A DNA stretch of 6,402 nucleotides from Anaerolineae bacterium (GTDB lineage: Bacteria; Chloroflexota; Anaerolineae; UBA4142). The stretch covers positions 1 to 6,402 of the forward strand of contig JAOACU010000164.1 of the NCBI GenBank assembly GCA_026417715.1. Reading direction: 5' to 3'. Shown here in pieces: positions 1-5,011 of the stretch. The translations under genes were made by a program, and so were the position numbers. Positions within the stretch are counted from its first letter, which is position 1. The number at the start of each line of letters is the position of its first letter. The notes under the pieces are model-generated. The model saw only the letters and a program-made list of their open reading frames with translations, was not told the origin of the DNA and made no database searches.

Positions 1-19
1 AGATGTGTATAAGAGACAG
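1..19 (+). other. Tn5/Nextera mosaic-end adapter (library artefact)
   Basis: The first 19 bases, AGATGTGTATAAGAGACAG, are exactly the Tn5 mosaic end used in Nextera tagmentation libraries. They are not genomic sequence. Native sequence starts at base 20, and the minus-strand reading frame of the neighbouring sensor gene is cut there. The contig therefore ends at a library fragment boundary that was not trimmed. Confidence 0.96.
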
Positions 20-718
20 AGTGTAACTTGGGGCAGAGACAGTGAGCGCGGCGCGCGCGACTTGAAAATCGGCAGGGAGATGAGTATCGTGCCAGGCTCG
101 CGCGATGAGAGATAGTTGCAGTATCTCACCCCAGCGTGCGATTTCGTTCGCGTCCAAAAAGCGTCCAAAGATCAAGGTGCCGCGACTGGGACCTTGGTCT
201 TGGCTCGTCAAAATCGGCAGAGCGACGAATAGCAAAGAACCTTCGGGCAAGGCAAGGATACCGCTGGTGCCGCTCATCAGATCGCGATGCTGGAGCAAAA
301 TGCTTGAGGGGGTGAGGTGAGAAGACAAACTCGTGGGCAACGGTATAGCACGTCGGTATTGGAGGTCGTACGCTTTGCTTGCTACAACGCGTCCAGACGA
401 ATGCACGAGCACGATCAGATTGAGGCGAAGATTCTCTAGCGCGCTATCGGTGAGGTTGGATTGGATGTAGGCATTGTTGGCGTTCTCGATGAATTCGTAC
501 GTGTCGTCCCAGCGCGCCCAATCGGCGCAAATGCTCTCCAATTGTTTGAGTTCCATCGCCAAGGTTTTGTGAATACGGGTGAGATGGACATGCATCTCTT
601 TTTCTTCCAACCGCGCGAAATGGTTGGTTAGAATCCACTGTTGGATGAGAAATGCTACTATTACCACAGTGGCTAAAAGTAATCCAATTGCCAGAAGAGT
701 CTTACGTCGCAGAGACAT
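20..718 (-). CDS. CHASE4-domain membrane sensor protein, 3' end missing
   Basis: This is the N-terminal 233 residues of a membrane-bound sensor, read from ATG at 718 to the adapter junction. A short basic N-terminus (MSLRRKT) precedes a hydrophobic segment at about residues 8-29, which fits an inner-membrane anchor. Residues about 35-215 look like a CHASE4 extracellular sensing domain. They contain the hallmark DWARWDDTYEF at 66-76, NLTDSALENLRLNLIVLV at 88-105, a buried-strand stretch SLLFVALPIL at 161-170, and GTLIFGRFLD at 180-189. CHASE4 proteins normally continue with a second membrane helix and then HAMP, PAS, GGDEF/EAL or histidine kinase domains. None of that is present here, so the output is unknown. 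A purine-rich Shine-Dalgarno stretch (GGAGGAAGGAGAAGAGGG) lies just upstream of the ATG. The gene starts 38 nt after the cysteine desulfurase stop on the same strand, so the two are probably cotranscribed. The CHASE4 ligand is unknown. Confidence 0.88.
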
Positions 719-756
719 TGCCCTCTTCTCCTTCCTCCTCCGTCTTCCGTCCTGCG

Positions 757-1947
757 TTATCGTTTCCGCAAGCGTTGCACCACATCTGCCACTGCGTTCA
801 CGGCGTACTCTACCTCGGCTTGCGTATTGCCGCGCCCCAACGTTAGACGCAGCGCGCCGCGCGCGAGATCGGGTGCATAGCCCATTGCCGCAAGCACGTG
901 CGATGGCTCTGCCGCTCCAGCCGTACACGCGCTACCTGTGGATGCCGCCACGCCCGCCAAGTCGAGCCCGAGCACCATCTCATCACCGATCGCGCCAGGG
1001 ATGACGAAACTGCTGTGCCCTGGTAAACGATGGTGCGGATCACCGGTCAATTGCGCGCCTGGCACGCGTTCCAAGATTCCGACGATGAGTTGTTCGCGCA
1101 GAGCGCGCAAGCGCGCGTTTGTTTCCTCGCGTTCGCTTTGCGCGATCTGGAGTGCCGTTGCCATTCCGACGATGTACGGCACGTTTTCGGTGCCGGCGCG
1201 CCGCGCGCGTTCTTGACTGCCCCCGGTTTGCATCGGCACGAGTGGTGTACCCGTTCGCACGTACAATGCGCCGACGCCTTTGGGTCCGTGAAACTTGTGC
1301 GCGCCAAGCGACATCAAATCCACGCCGAGTCTTTCCACATCGAGTTCGAGATAGCCGCCGGCTTGGACGGCGTCTGTGTGAAAGACGATGTGGCGCGCGC
1401 GCGCAATCTTGGCGATTTCGGCAAGTGGTTCGATGGTGCCAACTTCGTTGTTGGCGTACATTACGCTGATCAAAATCGTGCGTGATGTGATCGCGCGCGC
1501 AATGTCGTCGGGATTGACGACTCCATAGCGATTGACTGGCACGCGCGTCACTTCAAAGCCAAATTCTTTTTCGAGTTGCGCCGCCGTGTTCAAAATCGCG
1601 TGGTGTTCAATCGGCGTTGTGATGATATGGTTGCCGCGCGCGCGCAGCGCGAATGCCACGCCGCGCAGTGCCAAGTTATCGCTCTCCGAGCCACAACTGG
1701 TGAAGACGATTTCGTTGGGGCGTGCGTGCAAAATGTCGGCAATCGTTTGGCGCGCGTCTTGCAGCGCGGCAAGCGCGACCTGGCCCCAGCGATGCAAACT
1801 CGATGGATTGCCAAAGTGCTCGGTAAAGTATGGTAGCATCGCCTCGACGACGCGCGGGTCAACGGGCGTGGTCGCCGAGTGGTCAAGGTAGATGGGAGAT
1901 GGAAGATTGGAGATTGGAGATTGGAGATTGGCGTTGGGTCTGATCAT
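757..1947 (-). CDS. iscS: Cysteine desulfurase, NifS/IscS group I
   Basis: This PLP-dependent, cytoplasmic enzyme takes sulfur from L-cysteine, giving alanine and an enzyme persulfide used for Fe-S clusters and other thio-cofactors. With the start at 1947 it is 396 residues, a normal family length. The conserved core begins with IYLDHSATTPVDP (19-31) and FGNPSS (45-50). It continues with TSCGSESDN (83-91), the cofactor-stacking histidine in EHH (His115), the PLP-lysine motif SLGAHKFHGPKG (Lys218), RRAGTEN (249-255), and the persulfide cysteine in STGSACTAG (Cys341), followed by EPSHVL. The uninterrupted SAC loop places it in group I rather than the SufS-type group II. The start is uncertain. 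ATG 1947 has only a weak, distant AAAGG at 1961-1965, and residues 6-19 are encoded by a heptamer repeat. Family members usually start right at the YLDHSATT segment. The frame stays open upstream to about 2076, but that part encodes a transposase remnant and lies upstream of the predicted promoter. No scaffold (iscU) gene is adjacent. Confidence 0.95.
   Translation of the reverse strand: MIRPNANLQSPISNLPSPIYLDHSATTPVDPRVVEAMLPYFTEHFGNPSSLHRWGQVALAALQDARQTIADILHARPNEIVFTSCGSESDNLALRGVAFALRARGNHIITTPIEHHAILNTAAQLEKEFGFEVTRVPVNRYGVVNPDDIARAITSRTILISVMYANNEVGTIEPLAEIAKIARARHIVFHTDAVQAGGYLELDVERLGVDLMSLGAHKFHGPKGVGALYVRTGTPLVPMQTGGSQERARRAGTENVPYIVGMATALQIAQSEREETNARLRALREQLIVGILERVPGAQLTGDPHHRLPGHSSFVIPGAIGDEMVLGLDLAGVAASTGSACTAGAAEPSHVLAAMGYAPDLARGALRLTLGRGNTQAEVEYAVNAVADVVQRLRKR
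1891..1932 (+). repeat. Six tandem 7-bp repeats (GATTGGA type) inside the cysteine desulfurase 5' end
   Basis: Six contiguous heptamers are visible: GATGGGA, GATGGAA, three GATTGGA, and GATTGGC. On the coding (minus) strand they encode residues 6-19 of the desulfurase, between the ATG at 1947 and the first conserved residues of the enzyme. The unit length is not a multiple of three, so gain or loss of one unit would shift the frame between start codon and enzyme. Such heptamer microsatellites recall those I associate with Chloroflexota intergenic DNA; that link is from memory. Confidence 0.9.
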
Positions 1948-1977
1948 TCGCGTATATGAACCTTTCGTAATCGTTAA

Positions 1978-2000
1978 TTCAATTGTAACAGACAATTCAA
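1978..2000. promoter_or_regulatory. Operator-like dyad overlapping the desulfurase -10 region
   Basis: The half-sites TTCAATTGT (1978-1986) and ACAATTCAA (1992-2000) form an inverted repeat with 8 of 9 paired positions and a 5-nt centre. The site covers the predicted -10 box and most of the spacer of the minus-strand promoter, a typical repressor position. Single copies of the half-site TTGAATTGT recur at 2110-2118 and 2152-2160. I cannot assign it to a named regulator. The dyad could instead be leftover insertion-sequence end. Confidence 0.4.
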
Positions 2001-2010
2001 CGAGCGTCAA
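1982..2010 (-). promoter_or_regulatory. Predicted sigma70-like promoter of the cysteine desulfurase gene
   Basis: On the minus strand, TTGACG (2010-2005) and TACAAT (1987-1982) are separated by exactly 17 nt, close to the sigma70 consensus. Transcription would start near 1975, leaving a leader of about 28 nt before ATG 1947. The spacer contains TTGAATTGT, a 9-mer also found in the spacer of the opposing SOD promoter. The -35 hexamer lies at the end of the IS630 remnant reading frame. The call is based only on sequence match. Confidence 0.6.
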
Positions 2011-2016
2011 TGATAC

Positions 2017-2076
2017 GTTCTTGACGAATTTCCATTGCCTCTCAATCAGGTTCAGGTTAGGCGAGTAAAGAGACAA
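2017..2076 (-). mobile_element. Remnant of an IS630-family transposase (C-terminal DDE motif)
   Basis: The minus-strand frame encodes YSPNLNLIERQWKFVKN at 2067-2017. This matches the characteristic YSPxLNxIERxWkf motif around the third catalytic acidic residue of IS630/Tc1-type DDE transposases. Only this short piece survives: an in-frame stop lies just upstream near 2088, and the rest of the transposase is absent. A perfect 12-bp inverted repeat (1989-2000 against 2110-2121, TTGAATTGTCTG) brackets the remnant and might be worn element ends. The fragment is by chance in frame with the downstream cysteine desulfurase, so automated callers could fuse the two. Confidence 0.72.
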
Positions 2077-2138
2077 TCCAATAGTTCAGAAACGTCCATA
2101 ATCGTTATCTTGAATTGTCTGCACCCCAATTCGCGCCC

Positions 2139-2168
2139 TTGACAACGCCACTTGAATTGTGCTATCAT
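2139..2168 (+). promoter_or_regulatory. Predicted sigma70-like promoter of the superoxide dismutase gene
   Basis: TTGACA (2139-2144) and TATCAT (2163-2168) are separated by 18 nt. Transcription would begin around 2175, about 50 nt before the ATG. The spacer contains TTGAATTGT (2152-2160), the same 9-mer found in the opposing promoter and at 2110-2118. The two TTGAATTGT copies on this side start 42 bp apart, close to four helical turns. The call rests on sequence match and position. Confidence 0.62.
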
Positions 2169-2196
2169 CACGACCGCTTCGTGATGAGTGCGAAGC
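2165..2196 (+). promoter_or_regulatory. Overlapping inverted repeats at the SOD transcription start and leader
   Basis: TCATCACGA (2165-2173) and TCGTGATGA (2179-2187) form a perfect 9-bp inverted repeat with a 5-nt centre. It starts inside the -10 box. A second pairing, GCTTCG (2176-2181) with CGAAGC (2191-2196), shares bases with the first, so the two stems exclude each other. The site could be a DNA operator or an RNA leader structure. The sequence alone does not decide. Confidence 0.45.
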
Positions 2197-2225
2197 AAAA
2201 AATCTCATGACAGGGAGAAGTGACA

Positions 2226-2831
2226 ATGGCACATCAATTGACTGCCAAACAATTTCCATCGTTTCAAAAAGAGTTGGACGGGATTTCCAAGCGGACGATG
2301 GAGGAACATTATAAACTGTATCAGGGCTATGTGAACAAGTACAATGAAATCGTTGCCAAGATCGAAGCCCTGACTGCCGATGACTACAAGGCGGCGAATC
2401 CAACCTACTCGCTCGTGCGCGAACTCAAAGTGGAACTGGCGCGCGCCGTCGGCGGGGTCAAGAATCACGAGTTGTACTTTGCGCATCTGGGCGGCAAGGG
2501 AGGTACGCCTAGCGGCACGTTGCTGGCGCAAATCGAAAAAGATTTTGGTTCGTACGAGCGCTGGCTTGCCGATTTCAAGGCGACCGGCATTGCCGCGCGC
2601 GGTTGGGCGTTCCTGGCGTGGGATCGCGAGTATGGACACTTGTTCAATATGATCGGCGATGAGCAGTTCTCGTTCCCCGTGTGGAACGCCGTGCCGATTC
2701 TTGCGATGGATGTGTTCGAGCACGCGTTTTTCATTGACTATGGCACTGCCAAAGCCGCCTACATTGAAAAATTCTTCGCCAATCTCGATTGGGACGATGT
2801 TGCCAAGCGATTGAGTGAAGCACAAAAATAG
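2226..2831 (+). CDS. sodA: Superoxide dismutase, Fe/Mn family
   Basis: This predicted cytoplasmic enzyme of 201 residues converts superoxide to oxygen and hydrogen peroxide; there is no signal peptide. The four expected metal ligands are His28 (EEHYK), His81 (KNHELYF), Asp162 and His166 (DVFEHAFF). The C-terminal domain has the usual GWAFLAWD (126-133) and DYGTAKAAYIEKFFANLDW (171-189). Gln147 lies 15 residues before Asp162, where second-sphere Gln/His residues sit in related SODs, and Gly77 occupies the FeSOD glutamine position. Together these lean towards an Mn-type or cambialistic enzyme, an inference only. The usual HxxxHH region reads HYKLYQGYV, one residue shorter and without the second histidine, and DVWEH is DVFEH. 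ATG 2226 is chosen because AGGGAGAAG (2212-2220) sits 5 nt upstream; GTG 2220 would overlap that site. The gene faces away from the desulfurase and ends just before a strong hairpin. Confidence 0.93.
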   Translation: MAHQLTAKQFPSFQKELDGISKRTMEEHYKLYQGYVNKYNEIVAKIEALTADDYKAANPTYSLVRELKVELARAVGGVKNHELYFAHLGGKGGTPSGTLLAQIEKDFGSYERWLADFKATGIAARGWAFLAWDREYGHLFNMIGDEQFSFPVWNAVPILAMDVFEHAFFIDYGTAKAAYIEKFFANLDWDDVAKRLSEAQK

Positions 2832-2838
2832 AATTTCC

Positions 2839-2878
2839 CAGAGAAACCCGTTTCCACGTCGAGAAACGGGTTTCTCTG
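2839..2878 (+). terminator. Strong hairpin after the SOD gene, probable terminator or processing site
   Basis: A perfect 16-bp stem is formed by 2839-2854 (begins CAGAGAAACCCG) and 2863-2878, with an 8-nt loop. It starts 8 nt after the SOD stop. No T-run follows: the next bases are CGTACGG. It is therefore not a textbook intrinsic terminator. It sits only 17 nt before the E1 alpha start, with no convincing promoter in between. It may attenuate readthrough or protect the SOD mRNA 3' end while letting some transcription enter the operon. Confidence 0.65.
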
Positions 2879-2894
2879 CGTACGGAGATGAGCA

Positions 2895-3914
2895 ATGACG
2901 CAAGAACAAGTTAAACATCGCGTACTCGGTTTGAGTGACGAGCAAGCACTCGAGATGTACTGGCACATTCTCCTCGCGCGGCGACTCGATGAACGGATGT
3001 GGATTTTGCATCGTCAACACGAGATCGCCTTTCACATTTCCGGCATCGGGCACGAAGGCGCGCAAGTGGGCGCGGCGTTTGCCTTGAAAAAGGGCTACGA
3101 TTGGGTGCATCCCTACTATCGCGATATGGCACTCGTGCTGACGCTGGGAATGTCTCCGCGCGAATTGATGCTTGCCGTGTATGGCAAGGAAGGTGAGCCG
3201 TCATCGGGCGCGCGACAGATGCCGGCGCACTTTGGGTATCGCGCGCTCAAAATCGTTTCGGGCTCTAGTCCGGTGGCAACCCAAGTCCCACAAGCCGCCG
3301 GCATCGGCTTTGCCATTCGCTACAAAGGCACGGACGAAGTGGTGCTCACGTGTTTTGGCGAAGGGTCCACCGCGCAAGGAGATTTTCACGAGGGTCTGAA
3401 CTGGGCGGGCATTCACAAATTGCCGGTGATTTTTCTGTGCCAAAATAATCAGTACGCGATTTCGACGCCGGTGCACAAGGAAACGCCGGTAGCAAACATT
3501 GCGGATCGTGCCGCCGCGTACGGCATCGCCGGCGTTCTCGTGGATGGTAACGACGCGCTGGAAGTGTATTGCGCGGTGCGCGATGCCGTCGCGCGCGCGC
3601 GGCGCGGCGAAGGGGCGACCCTCATCGAAGCCAAATTGTATCGGCTGGTGCCACACTCGTCGGATGACGATGATCGCACCTATCGCCCACGCGAAGAAGT
3701 GGAAGCGTGGAAACGCTGTTGCGATCCGTTGTTAGTGATGCGCGACTATTTGTTCAGCATCGGCTTGCTCGACGAAGCGCGGCAACAAGAGTACGAAGCG
3801 CGCGCCAAACACATCGTGGACGATGCCAACGAATTCGCGCGCAACGCTCCCTACCCACCACCCGAATCAGCACTGACCAATGTGTGGGGCGAATTACCCG
3901 CGCTGAGTAACTGA
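2895..3914 (+). CDS. bkdA1: Branched-chain 2-oxoacid dehydrogenase E1 component, alpha subunit
   Basis: With the beta subunit this protein makes the thiamine-diphosphate-dependent E1 that decarboxylates branched-chain 2-oxoacids and passes the acyl group to lipoyl-E2. It has 339 residues. The diphosphate/Mg2+ motif reads GEGSTAQGDFHEG (155-167) and ends in NNQYAIS (184-190). Glu156, Asn185 and Tyr187 match the spacing of Mg2+ ligands in human BCKDHA (Glu193, Asn222, Tyr224). The loop PHSSDDDDRTYR puts His254 at the place of the essential BCKDHA His291. RQMPAHFG (107-114) and SSPVATQVPQAAG (124-136) also follow the branched-chain type more than pyruvate dehydrogenase E1 alpha. Using Glu rather than Asp in GEG is normal in branched-chain members. 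GGAG at 2884-2887 lies 7 nt before the ATG. It is the first gene of the E1 alpha-E1 beta-E2 operon. Pyruvate or acetoin as the substrate cannot be fully excluded. Confidence 0.93.
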   Translation: MTQEQVKHRVLGLSDEQALEMYWHILLARRLDERMWILHRQHEIAFHISGIGHEGAQVGAAFALKKGYDWVHPYYRDMALVLTLGMSPRELMLAVYGKEGEPSSGARQMPAHFGYRALKIVSGSSPVATQVPQAAGIGFAIRYKGTDEVVLTCFGEGSTAQGDFHEGLNWAGIHKLPVIFLCQNNQYAISTPVHKETPVANIADRAAAYGIAGVLVDGNDALEVYCAVRDAVARARRGEGATLIEAKLYRLVPHSSDDDDRTYRPREEVEAWKRCCDPLLVMRDYLFSIGLLDEARQQEYEARAKHIVDDANEFARNAPYPPPESALTNVWGELPALSN

Positions 3915-3918
3915 GCGC

Positions 3919-4002
3919 GCATCACGCATCACGCAATACGCAATACGCAATACGCAATACGCAGTATTACGTATTGCGTATTGCGTATCACGTATCGTGT
4001 AT
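3919..4002 (+). repeat. Inverted heptamer microsatellite between E1 alpha and E1 beta
   Basis: The spacer is built of 7-bp units: two GCATCAC (3919-3932), four GCAATAC (3933-3960), then, after a short turn, two GTATTGC (3971-3984) and related units to about 4002. The two halves are inverted, giving a perfect 19-bp stem (3943-3961 with 3970-3988) and an 8-nt loop. It ends right where the E1 beta Shine-Dalgarno begins (GGAGG, 4003-4007). In RNA it would be a stable hairpin inside the operon. No T-run follows, so it is not an obvious terminator. Confidence 0.9.
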
Positions 4003-4012
4003 GGAGGGTGTT

Positions 4013-4996
4013 ATGGCAACCCTAACGAACATCGAGGCGGTGACGCGAACGTTGCAAGAGGAAATGCGTCGCGATCCGAATATTTTTATCACGGGCGAAG
4101 ATGTGGGCGTGCGCGGTGGTGTGTTTCGCGCGACCAAAGGATTGATCGAAGAATTTGGTGAACAGCGCGTTGTGGACGCGCCGCTCGCCGAATCGTCCAT
4201 CGTCGGGATTGGCATCGGCGCGGCGCTGTACGGTTTGCGCCCAGTGTGCGAGATTCAGTTCGCGGATTTCATCGCGCCAGCGTTTAATCAAATCGTCAAC
4301 GAAGCCGCGCGGATGCGCTATCGTTCCAACGGCGCGTGGACGTGTCCGCTGATCATTCGCGCGCCGTACGGTGGTGGTATCGGCGGTGGTTTGTATCACT
4401 CGCAGTCGGTCGAGGCAACGTACGCGCACGTGCCGGGTTTGTACTTTGTCGCGCCCGCCACACCGTACGACATCGTGGGAATGTTGCGTTATGCGTTTCG
4501 CGTGAATGATCCCGTGTTGTTCTTGGAACACAAAAAAGCGTATCGGCTCATCAAGGGCGATGTGCCTGATGAGTGGTACACGGTGCCGTTTTGTCGAGCG
4601 GATGTCAAACGCGCGGGGAGCGATGTGACGGTCATCGCGTTTGGGCTGATGTTGCACGAATCGTTGAAAGCGGCGGAAACACTCGCGAACGAAGGCATCA
4701 GCGTCGAAGTGGTTGACCCGCGCACCCTGAGTCCACTCGACAAGGAAACGATTCTTGCGTCAGTCAGAAAGACGAGTAAGGTGTTGATCGTGTACGAAGA
4801 TAATTTGTCGTTCGGTTGGGGTGCAGAGGTCGCGGCGATCATCGCGAGCGAAGCGTTCGAGTATCTTGATGCGCCGGTGATGCGCGTGGCGGGTCCCGAT
4901 GTGCCCGCTGTGCCGTTCGCGCGCACGCTGCAAGATTTCTTTATGCCGAACGCGGACAAGATCGCGCGCGCCCTGCGCGCGCTCGCGGCGTACTGA
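4013..4996 (+). CDS. bkdA2: Branched-chain 2-oxoacid dehydrogenase E1 component, beta subunit
   Basis: This is the partner of E1 alpha in the decarboxylase heterotetramer, cytoplasmic, 327 residues, which is the usual length. Residues about 4-180 are the transketolase-type pyrimidine-binding domain. It holds GEDVGVRGGVFRAT (28-41) and PLAESSIVGIGIGAALYGLRP (57-77); Glu60 is the residue expected to activate the aminopyrimidine ring of thiamine. It also holds APYGGGIGGGLYHSQSVEA (117-135), with the conserved active-site His129. Residues about 195-322 are the transketolase C-terminal domain, including VVDPRTLSPLD (233-243) and GPDVPAVPF (294-302). ATG 4013 is preferred because GGAGG lies 5 nt upstream. 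In-frame starts further up, at 4001 and inside the repeat, would encode junk from the heptamer array. The 98-nt gap from E1 alpha is filled by that repeat, while E2 follows after only 15 nt. Confidence 0.94.
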   Translation: MATLTNIEAVTRTLQEEMRRDPNIFITGEDVGVRGGVFRATKGLIEEFGEQRVVDAPLAESSIVGIGIGAALYGLRPVCEIQFADFIAPAFNQIVNEAARMRYRSNGAWTCPLIIRAPYGGGIGGGLYHSQSVEATYAHVPGLYFVAPATPYDIVGMLRYAFRVNDPVLFLEHKKAYRLIKGDVPDEWYTVPFCRADVKRAGSDVTVIAFGLMLHESLKAAETLANEGISVEVVDPRTLSPLDKETILASVRKTSKVLIVYEDNLSFGWGAEVAAIIASEAFEYLDAPVMRVAGPDVPAVPFARTLQDFFMPNADKIARALRALAAY

Positions 4997-5011
4997 ACGG
5001 AGAGGAACACA

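Larger units (their letters stand above)
1968..2118 (+). repeat. Pair of imperfect direct repeats flanking the IS630 remnant
   Basis: TAATCGTTA followed 4-5 nt later by AATTGT occurs at 1968-1986 and again at 2099-2118 in the same orientation. The copies share both blocks but differ in the link and edges. They enclose the transposase fragment. They could be duplicated flanking DNA, degraded element ends, or paired regulator sites. Confidence 0.5.

Noticed and set aside
1948..2076. N-terminal extension of the cysteine desulfurase to 439 residues
   Set aside because: The extra 43 residues contain an IS630 transposase motif and lie upstream of a good promoter. They have no counterpart in the NifS/IscS family, so the extension is an accidental open frame.
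2811..2834. Promoter for the dehydrogenase operon in the SOD 3' end (TTGAGT and TAGAAT)
   Set aside because: The spacing is only 12 nt, too short for a sigma70 promoter, and no better pair was seen nearby.
2205..3110. 301-residue minus-strand open frame across SOD and E1 alpha
   Set aside because: It is antisense to two clearly recognised genes, has no recognisable domain, and its length is explained by GC-rich codon bias.
3354..3368. GEG instead of GDG as a broken thiamine motif in E1 alpha
   Set aside because: Branched-chain E1 alpha proteins such as human BCKDHA use Glu here as a Mg2+ ligand, so it is a subtype marker and not a defect.
3919..4002. CRISPR array
   Set aside because: The units are 7 bp and directly contiguous with no unique spacers, and the second half is inverted. 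This is a microsatellite hairpin.
3974..4012. Upstream in-frame starts for E1 beta
   Set aside because: They fall in the heptamer repeat or at ATG 4001 and lack a ribosome site. ATG 4013 has GGAGG 5 nt upstream and gives the normal family length.
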